DNA from: Dyadobacter sp. Leaf189
Lineage (GTDB): Bacteria > Bacteroidota > Bacteroidia > Cytophagales > Spirosomataceae
DNA length: 64,000 nucleotides
Direction of reading: 5' to 3'
Assembly (NCBI RefSeq): GCF_001424405.1
Contig: NZ_LMPS01000001.1
Coordinates: 1,237,999-1,301,998 of the forward strand
A model generated the notes under the pieces. The model saw nothing but the letters and a program-made list of their open reading frames with translations, did no database searches and had not been told where the DNA came from. This document shows, one piece after another, positions 1 to 8,873 of the stretch. The position numbers and the translations under genes were made by a program. Within the stretch, counting starts at the first letter, position 1, and each line of letters opens with the position of its first letter.

Positions 1-1
1 G

Positions 2-601
2 GATGTGAAAGATGGCGAGTTTGTCGCTATCATGGGTCCGTCCGGATGTGGAAAATCCACTTTGCTGAACATCCTGGGTTTGCTTGACAACCCGAGCGAA
101 GGCTCTTACGAGTTCTACGGCACGGAAGTAGCAAAAATGTCAGAACGTCAGCGTGCGCAGATCCGCAAGGGGAATATCGGTTTCGTATTCCAGAGCTTCA
201 ACCTGATCGACGAACTGACAGTTTATGAAAACGTGGAGCTTCCATTGCTGTACCTCAAAACACCTCCTGCCGAGCGCAAGGAAAAAGTAGAGGCCGCACT
301 GACCCGCATGAACATGATGCACCGCCGTAACCACTTCCCGCAACAGCTTTCGGGAGGTCAGCAGCAGCGTACTGCCATCGCCCGCGCCGTGGTAGCAACA
401 CCCAAGACCATACTTGCCGATGAGCCGACAGGTAACCTCGACTCCAAGAACGGGGAAGAAGTAATGAACCTGCTCAGCCAGCTGAATGCATCGGGAACCA
501 CGATATTAATGGTAACCCACTCGCCTTACGACGCAGGTTTCGCCCACCGGATCGTGAATTTGTTCGACGGCAAGATCGTGACGGAGAAGGTGCATGTATA
601 G
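2..601 (+). CDS. ABC transporter ATP-binding protein, LolD/MacB type (5' partial)
   Basis: This is the nucleotide-binding subunit that should power the FtsX-type permeases downstream by hydrolysing ATP at the inner face of the cytoplasmic membrane. The reading frame is open to the left edge (D-V-K before the first possible GTG start), so about 20-30 N-terminal residues lie outside the window. Visible motifs are Walker A (GPSGCGKST), Q-loop region (FVFQSFNL), signature (LSGGQQQR), Walker B with D-loop (ILADEPTGNLDS) and the H-loop (VTHS). The family is confident (MacB/LolD/FtsE-like); substrate is unknown. It is the only transporter ATPase visible, while fifteen intact permeases follow, so it may serve many of them. 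No membrane-fusion or TolC gene is seen in the window. Confidence 0.95.
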   Translation, partial: DVKDGEFVAIMGPSGCGKSTLLNILGLLDNPSEGSYEFYGTEVAKMSERQRAQIRKGNIGFVFQSFNLIDELTVYENVELPLLYLKTPPAERKEKVEAALTRMNMMHRRNHFPQQLSGGQQQRTAIARAVVATPKTILADEPTGNLDSKNGEEVMNLLSQLNASGTTILMVTHSPYDAGFAHRIVNLFDGKIVTEKVHV

Positions 602-605
602 GTTG

Positions 606-626
606 TCGGCTATCAGCTATCAGCTT
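606..626. repeat. Three degenerate 7-bp repeats
   Basis: Three units in perfect 7-bp register (tcggcta, tcagcta, tcagctt) lie just after the ATPase stop. They resemble the heptamers found before permeases I and N, and they precede a much longer heptamer array. Confidence 0.6.
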
Positions 627-670
627 TGTTTACTACAGTCGAGTAGAAGTCGTCAATTCTCTTTTTTCGA

Positions 671-747
671 CTGCCGACTGCCGACTGCCGACTGCCGACT
701 GCCGACTGCCGACTGCCGACTGCCGACTGCCGACTGCCGACTGCCGA
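671..747. repeat. Eleven perfect tandem copies of a 7-bp unit (ctgccga)
   Basis: Eleven uninterrupted identical heptamers form a microsatellite between the ATPase gene and the secreted-protein gene, ending about 25 bp before the latter's ATG. Because the unit length is not a multiple that preserves register or helical phase, copy-number slippage would change promoter or leader spacing. Open frames seen on the opposite strand here are only the translated repeat. Confidence 0.95.
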
Positions 748-772
748 CTTTCCATATTTAGCCAAATTAACC

Positions 773-1369
773 ATGAAAAGAATCCTGACCATTTTGCTGG
801 CTTGTTCCGGCACATTTGCTCTGGCTCAGAAAAAATGCCATTTGAGCAGAAGTATTGACGACGACGGCAAAACAATGTCGATCCGGGTTACCGGGACGAT
901 TGATGGTCGGGAAATTAATTTCTCCCGTTCTTTTGATGTGGCCGAACTGAGCCGCGACGAAAGAACGGAGTTGCGGGATGAAGTAATGGAATCAATAGCA
1001 AGCGGTGAACTGGATGTTCCTGAACCGCCTCAGCCTGTGGAAGCTCCTGCACCAGTACCGCCTGTCCCTGCCTTACCAGAGGAGCCGGTTGTTTATTCAT
1101 CAATTCAACCGGAGCCTGAATTCTCCCGGTCCCGCGATCCGCACAGGAAAGCTTTTGACGGCCTGGAATCGACTGGATACCGGAAGCATGTAAAGTACAA
1201 TCCGCAAACCGGCGAGCTGTTTTTGCAGTACCATTTCAAGAAAAACGAGGAAGAGTTCGTCTTTGAGAAAACCGTGAATGCGGAGGATAAATCAGAGTCG
1301 GAACGCCAGCGTATTATCGACAACTTCGAACGCGAAATCGAATTACCTGGCAAGGGAATGGACATGTAA
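773..1369 (+). CDS. Secreted hypothetical protein with proline-rich linker
   Basis: A 198-residue protein with a clear signal peptide (MKRILTILLACSGTFALAQ), so it should be exported to the periplasm or beyond. Residues 20-75 are a charged domain that looks like an R-x-x-G-x-I-D-G-R-E-I beta-type segment. A proline/valine/alanine-rich linker spans about residues 80-105, and a second charged domain (about 115-198) contains Y-N-P-Q-T-G-E-L-F-L-Q-Y-H-F. No lipobox cysteine follows the signal. I do not recognise the family. It sits between the ATPase and the first permease, only 12 bp before permease A, so co-transcription is likely and it could be a periplasmic accessory of the transporter; that role is inferred from position only. 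Confidence 0.75.
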   Translation: MKRILTILLACSGTFALAQKKCHLSRSIDDDGKTMSIRVTGTIDGREINFSRSFDVAELSRDERTELRDEVMESIASGELDVPEPPQPVEAPAPVPPVPALPEEPVVYSSIQPEPEFSRSRDPHRKAFDGLESTGYRKHVKYNPQTGELFLQYHFKKNEEEFVFEKTVNAEDKSESERQRIIDNFEREIELPGKGMDM

Positions 1370-1381
1370 ACCGCCAAGATT

Positions 1382-3811
1382 ATGCTTCAAAATTACCTCA
1401 AAATAGCCTGGCGGAATCTCCAAAAGCATAAGTTCTATTCATCCCTGAACATTTTCGGGCTCTCGCTCGGTCTGGCCAGCTGCCTTCTGATCACATTGTA
1501 CGTGATCGATGAACTGAGCTACGATAAATCATTTGATGCTGCTGACCGGATTTACAGGGTAAATTCGGATATCCGCTTTGGTGGTGCAGATATGACGCTG
1601 GCCGTCGCACCGGATCCGCTTGCATTTACATTGCTCAAAGATTATCCGCAGCTGGAATCAGTTGCGAGGCTGCGGGACGACGGAAGCTTTCTTGTACGCC
1701 GCAAAAACGCGACGGAGAGTCTGAAAGAGGATGTTGTATGTTATGCTGATTCCACCTTTTTCGACGTATTCTCAATCCCTCTCATTGCAGGCGATCGTAA
1801 ACGTGTACTCAGGGAACCTTTAACAATGGTGATCTCCGAGCGCGTTGCGCAAAAGTACTTCGGTTCGGAAAACCCGGTCGGGCAAATTCTGGTGCTTGAT
1901 AACAATCTTACCTATACTGTTACCGGTGTGATGAAAAACATTCCGGAACATTCGCATTTGTCAGCGCTGAACATGCTGATGGCTATGAGTGCTTATCCCG
2001 AGAGTAGAGAGGACAACTGGGGTAGTCACAACTTTGTGACTTATCTCAAATTGCGGGAAGGAGTGAAAGCGGCTCAGTTCGAAAAGAATTTCGATACCAT
2101 TCTTGAAAAATATACGAGTAGCTGGTTAAAGCAGGTGATGGGCGCTACGCTGGGCGAGATGCGGAAGTCAGGGAGTAGTATCAAATACAGCCTCATGCTG
2201 CTGACGGACATTCACCTGCGCTCGGATCGTAAAGCTGAGATCAGTGCGAATGGTAACATTCAGTATGTGTACATTTTCGGTATAGTTGCAATTTTCCTTT
2301 TGGCAATCGCGTGTGTCAACTTTATGAACCTGGCAACGGCACGTTCGTCAAACCGGGCCAAGGAAGTAGGCGTGAGAAAAGCGCTGGGCTCAAAGCGTTC
2401 ATTTTTGATGAGCCAGTTTTTGACAGAGGCCATTTTACTCAGCCTTTTATCCCTGGTACTGGCACTGGTTCTTGCCTATGCCGCATTGCCATTTTTCAAT
2501 AATCTGGCCAATAAGCACATCAGTTTTCCATTCGAGAGCTTATTATTCTGGATTGTGGCCGTATCAACGGCGGTAGTAGTAGGAGTATTGGCGGGGAGTT
2601 ATCCGGCTTTTTTCCTGTCCGCATTTACACCTTTGAAAGTGCTGCGCGGCGCAATTGAGCAGAACGGCAAGGGAGGCTATCTCCGCAATGCGCTGGTAGT
2701 ATTCCAGTTTGTAGTATCCGTAATGCTGATTATCGGCACGGGCGTTATTTACAATCAGCTGAACTACATTCAGACCAAAAAACTCGGTTATGATAAGGAG
2801 CAGGTCCTTATTATCAAAAATACGTATGCACTTGACAAAAAAGCCCGTGCATTCAAGGAAGAAGTGGCTCAGCTGCCGAATATTCAAAGTGCCACACTCA
2901 CCAGCTTTTTACCAACTCCCTCAGCCCGTACCGACAACACCTTCTTTCCCGAAGGCGAAATGCAGCAGGAAAAAGGGATCAGCATGCAGCGCTGGACAGT
3001 TGATCATGATTATATCAAAACACTTGACCTGAAAATGAAATCAGGTCGGGCTTTTCAACGGGATTTCCCAAGCGATTCTTCCGGTATTATTATCAATGAA
3101 GCAGCTGCCAAGATTCTCGGCTATGCAGATCCGGTAGGAAAGCGGATATACGATTTGGTCATGGATTCGGCCGGGACGCGCCGAACGTATACTGTGTTGG
3201 GTGTAGTAAAAGATTTCCATTACGAGTCGCTGCGGAAAAACATCGGCGCGTTAAGTATGATCCTGGCACCAAGTAACGGGCTTGTAGTTGTAAGAATCAA
3301 AGCAGCCAACTATACACAGACTGTCGACCGGATTGAAGCATTATGGAAGCAAATGGCTCCTGGGCAACCCTTCAACTTTGGTTTCATGGATGAGGATTTT
3401 GATCAGGAATACCGCAGCGAGCAGCGTGTAGGCCAGATATTCATCACCTTTGCGGTAATCTCCATCATCATAGGCTGCCTGGGATTATTTGGTTTGTCTG
3501 CCTACACAGCCGAAAGACGGACCAAGGAGATTGGTGTCCGCAAGGTACTGGGCGCAAGTGTGCCGAATATCATTGCTCTTTTATCCAAAGATTTCCTTAA
3601 ACTGGTACTCCTCTCGATCCTGATCGGAAGTCCGGTTGCCTGGTACGCAATGAACAGCTGGCTGAAAGATTTCGCTTACCATATCGACATATCCTGGTGG
3701 ATGTTCGCCGCCGCAGGCGCATTGGCCATCGTTATCGCATTACTTACAGTGAGTTTTCAAAGTATCAAAGCCGCATTGATGAATCCGGTGAGGTCGTTGA
3801 AATCTGAATAG
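1382..3811 (+). CDS. FtsX/MacB-type ABC permease A
   Basis: An 809-residue inner-membrane permease built from two fused FtsX halves. TM1 is at about residues 21-43, followed by the first periplasmic MacB-like domain (about 45-290). TM2-TM4 are near 293-316, 341-370 and 388-412. TM5 is near 435-458, then the second periplasmic domain runs to about 680, and the last three helices reach the end. The cytoplasmic loops expected to contact the ATPase are RAKEVGVRKALGS (325-337) and RTKEIGVRKVLGAS (713-726). It ends NPVRSLKSE, the tail shared across the array. It begins 12 bp after the secreted-protein gene, in the same apparent unit as the ATPase, so it is the most likely cognate permease of that ATPase. 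Substrate unknown. Confidence 0.95.
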   Translation: MLQNYLKIAWRNLQKHKFYSSLNIFGLSLGLASCLLITLYVIDELSYDKSFDAADRIYRVNSDIRFGGADMTLAVAPDPLAFTLLKDYPQLESVARLRDDGSFLVRRKNATESLKEDVVCYADSTFFDVFSIPLIAGDRKRVLREPLTMVISERVAQKYFGSENPVGQILVLDNNLTYTVTGVMKNIPEHSHLSALNMLMAMSAYPESREDNWGSHNFVTYLKLREGVKAAQFEKNFDTILEKYTSSWLKQVMGATLGEMRKSGSSIKYSLMLLTDIHLRSDRKAEISANGNIQYVYIFGIVAIFLLAIACVNFMNLATARSSNRAKEVGVRKALGSKRSFLMSQFLTEAILLSLLSLVLALVLAYAALPFFNNLANKHISFPFESLLFWIVAVSTAVVVGVLAGSYPAFFLSAFTPLKVLRGAIEQNGKGGYLRNALVVFQFVVSVMLIIGTGVIYNQLNYIQTKKLGYDKEQVLIIKNTYALDKKARAFKEEVAQLPNIQSATLTSFLPTPSARTDNTFFPEGEMQQEKGISMQRWTVDHDYIKTLDLKMKSGRAFQRDFPSDSSGIIINEAAAKILGYADPVGKRIYDLVMDSAGTRRTYTVLGVVKDFHYESLRKNIGALSMILAPSNGLVVVRIKAANYTQTVDRIEALWKQMAPGQPFNFGFMDEDFDQEYRSEQRVGQIFITFAVISIIIGCLGLFGLSAYTAERRTKEIGVRKVLGASVPNIIALLSKDFLKLVLLSILIGSPVAWYAMNSWLKDFAYHIDISWWMFAAAGALAIVIALLTVSFQSIKAALMNPVRSLKSE

Positions 3812-3924
3812 CGGAGGAAAGGGAGGAAAGGGAAGAAAAGGAGGAAGGGGCATTGTCAGACTGACAATACAAGTTAAATTTTTCATCCTCCATCCTCCTT
3901 TCCTCCATCCTCCCCAACATCACT
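3812..3924. repeat. Purine/pyrimidine inverted-repeat spacer A-B
   Basis: Directly after the stop codon of A the top strand is almost pure purine (GGAGGAAAG-like units). Just before gene B it is pyrimidine-rich (CCTCCATCCTCC-like units). The two arms can pair imperfectly in the transcript. The same arrangement recurs in several other spacers of the array. Confidence 0.8.
3852..3868. promoter_or_regulatory. Perfect palindrome in the A-B spacer
   Basis: ATTGTCAG and CTGACAAT flank a single central A, giving 8-bp perfect arms at the apex of the purine/pyrimidine spacer. It could be a protein-binding operator or simply the tip of the spacer hairpin. Confidence 0.45.
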
Positions 3925-3941
3925 AACAATCCCGAAATCCC

Positions 3942-6302
3942 ATGCTAAAAAACTACCTGAAAATCGCCTGGCGGAACTTGTGGAAGAACAAGACTTTCAG
4001 CCTGATCAACATTCTCGGACTTGCGCTGGGAATGGGTTGCAGCCTTTTGATTATGCTTTGGGTTCAGGATGAAGTGAAAATGGACCGGTTTCATGCGAAC
4101 GATGCGCGGCTGTTTTCTGTCATGGAAAACCAGTTTTACTCTGGTACCATCAGCACGTTTTCGGCTACTCCCGGTGTGCTTGCAGAAGCGATCGTGAAGG
4201 ATATACCCGAGATCGAAATGGCGAGCCAGGTACTTTGGCAAGAAGAGCCGGTTATCATGGTAAAAGATGTTTTTGATAATGAAAAAGGAAGATATGTTCA
4301 GGGTGATTTTCTGAATATGTTCTCTTTTGAACTCGCGCAAGGTGATAAGGCGACTGCATTAAAACGGCCCGACGGTGTGGTTATCTCCAAAAAGCTGGCT
4401 GATAAGTATTTCAAAGGCCAGGACCCGATGGGGAAGACAATTCGGGTGGATAATAAAGATGATGTGATCGTAACGGGTGTTTTGAAAGAACTCCCTGCTT
4501 ACACTTCCATGAAGTTTGACTTCCTGATGAGCTACGACCGCTGGTTGAAGCAAAATAAATGGGCAAATGAATGGGGGAATAATGGTCCGCGCTGCGTGGT
4601 GTTGCTGGCTAAGAATGCGGATCCGGAGCGGGTAAATGCGAAGATCAGAAACTATATTAAAACCAAGAACAAGGATAGTAATGTAGAGTTGTTTTTGATC
4701 AATTACGGGAAATCGTACCTGTATTCTAACTGGGAGTCGGGCAGGCAGAACGGCGGCCGGATCGAGTATGTGCGGATGTTCACGATCGTGGCCATATTCA
4801 TTCTCGTTATTGCCTGCATTAATTTCATGAACCTCGCTACTGCCCGTTCAGTAAAGCGGGCCAAAGAAGTGGGACTGCGGAAGGTAGTGGGCGCTTACCG
4901 CACGAGCCTGGTGGGGCAGTTTATGGGTGAGTCTATCCTGATCACCTTCATCTCGCTGCTCTTTGCATTACTAATTGTTTTGCTGCTGATCCCTGCTTTC
5001 AATAATCTGACAGAGAAAAAACTCTCAGTCGATTTTCTGAATCCGTTCCTGTGGGTACTCCTGTTTGCGCTGACGATCATTACGGGCATTGTTGCAGGTA
5101 GTTATCCTGCCATTTTTATGTCGTCGCTCAATCCGGTTACCATTCTCAAAGGCGCATTGAAGTTTAAGCCGAGCGCTACTTATTTCCGTCAGGGACTGGT
5201 AGTGTTCCAGTTTGGCTTGTCCATTCTTCTGATCCTGGCAATGATCGTGATCTACCGGCAAATAGAATATATACAAACGAAAAACCTTGGTTTTGCAAGG
5301 GAAAACCTGTTGTATATACCTGATATAGAGAAAGGAATGGAGAAGAATTTCACTTCATTCAAGCAGGCGCTGGAAAACGAGCCCGGGATCAAATCAGTTA
5401 CAAATGCACAGTCGAGCCTGCTGGATATCGGAAGTTCGACCATGGGTGTATCGTGGCCGGGCAAAGACACGACGCAGCAGCTGCTCTTCAGTGTAGATCC
5501 TGCGGGTTATGATTTTGTAAAAACAATGGGCATTCAGTTGCTCGGTGGCCGCGATTTCAGCCGTGACTATGGTACCGATTCACTCAATTACCTGATCAAC
5601 GAGGCGGCAGCGGCGAAAATGGGTTATAAGGATCCGGTTGGAAAAGAACTGACGATGTGGGGGAAAAAGGGGGTAATCATTGGTCTGATGAAAAACTTCC
5701 ATATGGGCTCGTTACACGTTCCGATACAGCCCCTCATCGTCAATTTGCAGCCTGCAAAATCGGTTTGGGGTGTTGCATTGATCAGAACAGAAGCGGGACA
5801 AACAGATCTGGCGATCAAAAATATCGAAAAGCTGTTCAAGCGGTATAATCCGGGGCTGCCTTTCAAATACCAGTTCGCCGACGAAGAATTTGGCAATCAA
5901 TACAAAGCTGAAAATGTGGTCAGCAAACTTTCCAACTACTTTGCATTCCTGGCCATTTTCATTTCCTGTCTGGGTTTATTCGGACTGGCTGCATTCACTG
6001 CCGAGCAGCGCACAAAGGAGATTGGAGTGCGTAAGGTGCTGGGAGCGAGTGTCAGTAATCTGGTCGGAATGCTGTCCGCTGACTTTATCAAACTTGTAGG
6101 GATAGCCGCATTGATCGCATTCCCGATCGCCTGGTATTTCATGCAATCCTGGCTGGAAAAGTATGCCTACCGCATTGATCTTGAATGGTGGTACTTCCTG
6201 GTCGCAGGGATCGCAGCATTAATCATAGCACTGTTAACAGTCAGTTTTCAAGCTATCAAAGCCGCGTTAATGAATCCGGTGAAGTCGTTGAAGAGTGAAT
6301 GA
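3942..6302 (+). CDS. FtsX/MacB-type ABC permease B
   Basis: A 786-residue two-FtsX-half inner-membrane permease starting MLKNYLKIAWRNLWKNK, the typical start of these proteins. TM1 (about 21-43) contains ILGLALGMGCSLLIMLWV. The first ATPase-contact motif is RAKEVGLRKVVGA and the second RTKEIGVRKVLGAS, about 97 residues from the C-terminus. The second periplasmic domain has the family segment G-L-M-K-N-F-H, where most paralogues have G-V-V-K-D-F-H. It ends NPVKSLKSE. The periplasmic domains share little with those of A, suggesting a different ligand or partner. It is downstream of A across a hairpin-forming spacer, probably in the same transcription unit. Confidence 0.95.
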   Translation: MLKNYLKIAWRNLWKNKTFSLINILGLALGMGCSLLIMLWVQDEVKMDRFHANDARLFSVMENQFYSGTISTFSATPGVLAEAIVKDIPEIEMASQVLWQEEPVIMVKDVFDNEKGRYVQGDFLNMFSFELAQGDKATALKRPDGVVISKKLADKYFKGQDPMGKTIRVDNKDDVIVTGVLKELPAYTSMKFDFLMSYDRWLKQNKWANEWGNNGPRCVVLLAKNADPERVNAKIRNYIKTKNKDSNVELFLINYGKSYLYSNWESGRQNGGRIEYVRMFTIVAIFILVIACINFMNLATARSVKRAKEVGLRKVVGAYRTSLVGQFMGESILITFISLLFALLIVLLLIPAFNNLTEKKLSVDFLNPFLWVLLFALTIITGIVAGSYPAIFMSSLNPVTILKGALKFKPSATYFRQGLVVFQFGLSILLILAMIVIYRQIEYIQTKNLGFARENLLYIPDIEKGMEKNFTSFKQALENEPGIKSVTNAQSSLLDIGSSTMGVSWPGKDTTQQLLFSVDPAGYDFVKTMGIQLLGGRDFSRDYGTDSLNYLINEAAAAKMGYKDPVGKELTMWGKKGVIIGLMKNFHMGSLHVPIQPLIVNLQPAKSVWGVALIRTEAGQTDLAIKNIEKLFKRYNPGLPFKYQFADEEFGNQYKAENVVSKLSNYFAFLAIFISCLGLFGLAAFTAEQRTKEIGVRKVLGASVSNLVGMLSADFIKLVGIAALIAFPIAWYFMQSWLEKYAYRIDLEWWYFLVAGIAALIIALLTVSFQAIKAALMNPVKSLKSE

Positions 6303-6419
6303 AAAAGGAGGAAGGAGAAGAAAGGGAGGAAGGATTTTGACAACTCTTTTTGCATCTCCATCCTCCTTTTCCTCCATCTTCCCCTTCCTCCTTCCTCCCT
6401 TTCCTCCCTTTTTTCAAAA
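6303..6419. repeat. Purine/pyrimidine inverted-repeat spacer B-C
   Basis: A purine-rich stretch after B is matched by a pyrimidine-rich stretch before C. Exact pairing arms include GGAGGAAGGAG with CTCCTTCCTCC and GAAAGGGAGGAAGG with CCTTCCTCCCTTTC. The open frame that runs through this spacer into C encodes only low-complexity residues and is not taken as coding. Confidence 0.8.
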
Positions 6420-6423
6420 AACT

Positions 6424-8814
6424 ATGCTCAAAAATCAACTCAAAATCGCGTTCCGGAATCTGTATAGTTCCAGGCTGTTTACTTCACTTAATATCATCGG
6501 ACTTACCGGTGGAATGGTGGCGGGTGTTTTTATTTTGTTGTGGGTCCAGAATGAGCTGAGCTTTGACAGCTACCATAAAAAGTCGGACAGGATCAGCCGC
6601 ATTATCACACACCTGACGCTGAGCAAGGAAGAAACCTGGCATTGGGCTACCACGCCGCTGCCGCTGGCCGAGCAGATCAAAACACTTCCCGAAATTGAAA
6701 TGGTGACCCGCGAAAACTATGTCGGGAACCTGCCGATCAGGGTAGGGGAGCGGAAGATCAGCGGACAAAATGCAGCTTACGTCGATACCAACTGGTTTGA
6801 GGTTTTTGATTACGAATTCATAGCAGGCTCACCGGCTACATTCAAATCGGCTGTAAGGAATATTGCCATGACCGAGGCAAAAGCCGAAGAGCTTTTCGGA
6901 CAGACGGACGTAGTAGGCAAAACAGTCCGCATTGACTCGCTTGATTATGCAGTTGCGGCGGTTTACAAGAATAATCCCGCCAATTCGAGTTTGCAGCTCG
7001 ATTATATGCTCCCGATGTCTGCCTATCTGGCTGATGACGCGGTACTCAAAAACAGCAATAACTGGAACAACTTCAACTTTCAGACATTCATTGTCCTGAA
7101 AAACAAGCCAGACCTCAAAAAGCTCAGCAAGAAGCTGACGGGTATTATTTCTCTTGCAAAAAGAGACGATAGCGGAAAGCCTTCCACGAACACTGCACTG
7201 GAAGCAGAAATGCTGACTGATGTTCATTTTAACAATGAAATCCAGCACGCAAATACTACCAATGGCGACCGCAGGACGATTTACATTTTCTTTGGGCTGG
7301 GTGTTGTAATTATCCTGGTGGCGTGCATTAACTATGTGAACCTTACCACCGCACGCGCCAGTGTGAGGTCCAAGGAAGTTGGCGTGAAGAAGTTGCTGGG
7401 AGCAAGGCACGCGCACCTTTTTGGCCAGTTTATGACGGAGTCGGTGGTTACCTGCGTGACAGCCTTGCTCTTGTCTGTGCTGTTTATTTATCTGCTGCTC
7501 CCCGTTTTCAATTCAGTTACGTCGAAAACATTCACGCTTTCTTTTACCAATCCGGCAATCTGGATGATTTTGCTGGGTACCACCTTGCTGGCCATTGTTC
7601 TGACAGGCGTTTATCCTTCCATTTTGCTTTCATCATTCAAGCCTTTCGACACGCTCCGCGGTACCAATGTACTTGGGTCAAGCAGTACAGCTTTCCGCAA
7701 AGGATTGGTGGTAGTACAGTTTACAGTCGCCATTGTTTTTCTGATCGCGATGCTGATTGTGAGGCAGCAAATGGATTTTATCCGGAACAAAGAGCTCGGC
7801 TACGACCGTGCGCATACGTTTTCATTCAGTCTGCCGTGGGGCATGAAATCCAAAGTTGATGCGGAGACTGTCAAGGCAAAGCTGCTGGGCGAGTCCAGCA
7901 TTGCTGACGTGACAATCGCCAGCCAGAGCATTGTGCAGATCAATAGCAGCACGTCGGGTTCTTATGACTGGGACGGCCGCCCGAAGGATTTTTCTCCTAC
8001 TGTAGCACAGATTGTGGTGGAGGAGAATTTCCAAAAGATGTTCGGCCTGAAAATGGCGGAAGGCCGCTGGTTTGAGGCGAACCGCGTAACGGATCAGGGG
8101 AATGTCATATTAAATGAGACCGCTGTTAAGAAATTCAATTTCAAAGAACCTGTTATCGGCAAGCGATTCGACTTTCAAGGTAACAAAGGAGTGATCATTG
8201 GAATAGTAAAGGATTTTCATTTCAAAAGTTTGCGCGACAAGATTGAGCCGCTGGTGCTTTTCAAAAGCAAAGGCTGGCAATCTGCCCTTTACGTAAAAGC
8301 ACAGCCCGGCAAAGATGCCGAGGCAATCAGGGCGGCAAACCGGATCTGGGACGAATTTGTACCGGATTATGCAATGAAATACACTTTTTTGGATGAATCT
8401 TACGATATGCTTTACAAGAATGAGCAGCGTACTGCAACGCTTTTCAACACATTTACAATCACTGCACTGCTAATTTCCTGCCTGGGATTATTCGGTCTGG
8501 CCACATTTACAGCAGAGCGGCGCATTAAAGAGATAGGTATCAGAAAAGTGCTTGGTGCGTCGGTTGCCTCATTGGTTTCTTTGTTATCGGCAGACTTTGT
8601 CGTGCTGGTATTACTGTCCGTCGCGGTCGCCTCGCCAATCGGGTACTACGCCATGGACAAATGGTTGCAGGGATTTCAATACCGCATTGAGATCAGCTGG
8701 ATTGTATTTGCCGTGGCGGGAGCTGCATCAATCATCATTGCATTGCTGACGATCAGCTACCAGAGTGTGAGGGCCGCATTGATGAATCCGGTAAAAAGTT
8801 TACGCAGTGAATAG
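6424..8814 (+). CDS. FtsX/MacB-type ABC permease C
   Basis: A 796-residue permease. The frame is open upstream to 6295, but that extension is translated spacer repeat. I chose the ATG giving MLKNQLKIAFRNLYSSR, which aligns with the paralogue starts. The motifs are RSKEVGVKKLLGA (note V-K-K rather than V-R-K) and RIKEIGIRKVLGAS. TM1 contains IIGLTGGMVAGVFILLWV. The second periplasmic domain has G-I-V-K-D-F-H-F. It ends NPVKSLRSE. Its neighbour D follows after 59 bp, so the two are likely transcribed together. Confidence 0.95.
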   Translation: MLKNQLKIAFRNLYSSRLFTSLNIIGLTGGMVAGVFILLWVQNELSFDSYHKKSDRISRIITHLTLSKEETWHWATTPLPLAEQIKTLPEIEMVTRENYVGNLPIRVGERKISGQNAAYVDTNWFEVFDYEFIAGSPATFKSAVRNIAMTEAKAEELFGQTDVVGKTVRIDSLDYAVAAVYKNNPANSSLQLDYMLPMSAYLADDAVLKNSNNWNNFNFQTFIVLKNKPDLKKLSKKLTGIISLAKRDDSGKPSTNTALEAEMLTDVHFNNEIQHANTTNGDRRTIYIFFGLGVVIILVACINYVNLTTARASVRSKEVGVKKLLGARHAHLFGQFMTESVVTCVTALLLSVLFIYLLLPVFNSVTSKTFTLSFTNPAIWMILLGTTLLAIVLTGVYPSILLSSFKPFDTLRGTNVLGSSSTAFRKGLVVVQFTVAIVFLIAMLIVRQQMDFIRNKELGYDRAHTFSFSLPWGMKSKVDAETVKAKLLGESSIADVTIASQSIVQINSSTSGSYDWDGRPKDFSPTVAQIVVEENFQKMFGLKMAEGRWFEANRVTDQGNVILNETAVKKFNFKEPVIGKRFDFQGNKGVIIGIVKDFHFKSLRDKIEPLVLFKSKGWQSALYVKAQPGKDAEAIRAANRIWDEFVPDYAMKYTFLDESYDMLYKNEQRTATLFNTFTITALLISCLGLFGLATFTAERRIKEIGIRKVLGASVASLVSLLSADFVVLVLLSVAVASPIGYYAMDKWLQGFQYRIEISWIVFAVAGAASIIIALLTISYQSVRAALMNPVKSLRSE

Positions 8815-8830
8815 GGAATAAGAAAAAACA

Positions 8831-8854
8831 GGAGGGCTCTCCATTCTTTTTTTT
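8831..8854 (+). terminator. Weak hairpin with T-tract between C and D
   Basis: GGAG-GGCT-CTCC forms a 4-bp stem and is followed a few bases later by eight consecutive T. The stem is short, so this is at best an attenuator or pause site inside the unit. Confidence 0.3.
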
Positions 8855-8873
8855 GTTTGAAAACGTTAAATCA

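Noticed and set aside
671..747. Possible CRISPR-like array
   Set aside because: Units are 7 bp and contiguous, with no spacers and no cas genes.
613..875. Two minus-strand open frames with repetitive S-A-V-G-S-R-Q residues
   Set aside because: They are translations of the 7-bp tandem repeat in two frames, with no start context or family resemblance.
6295..6423. N-terminal extension of permease C (and similar extensions of F and E)
   Set aside because: The residues come from the purine/pyrimidine spacer or leader, and the internal ATG aligns with all paralogue starts.
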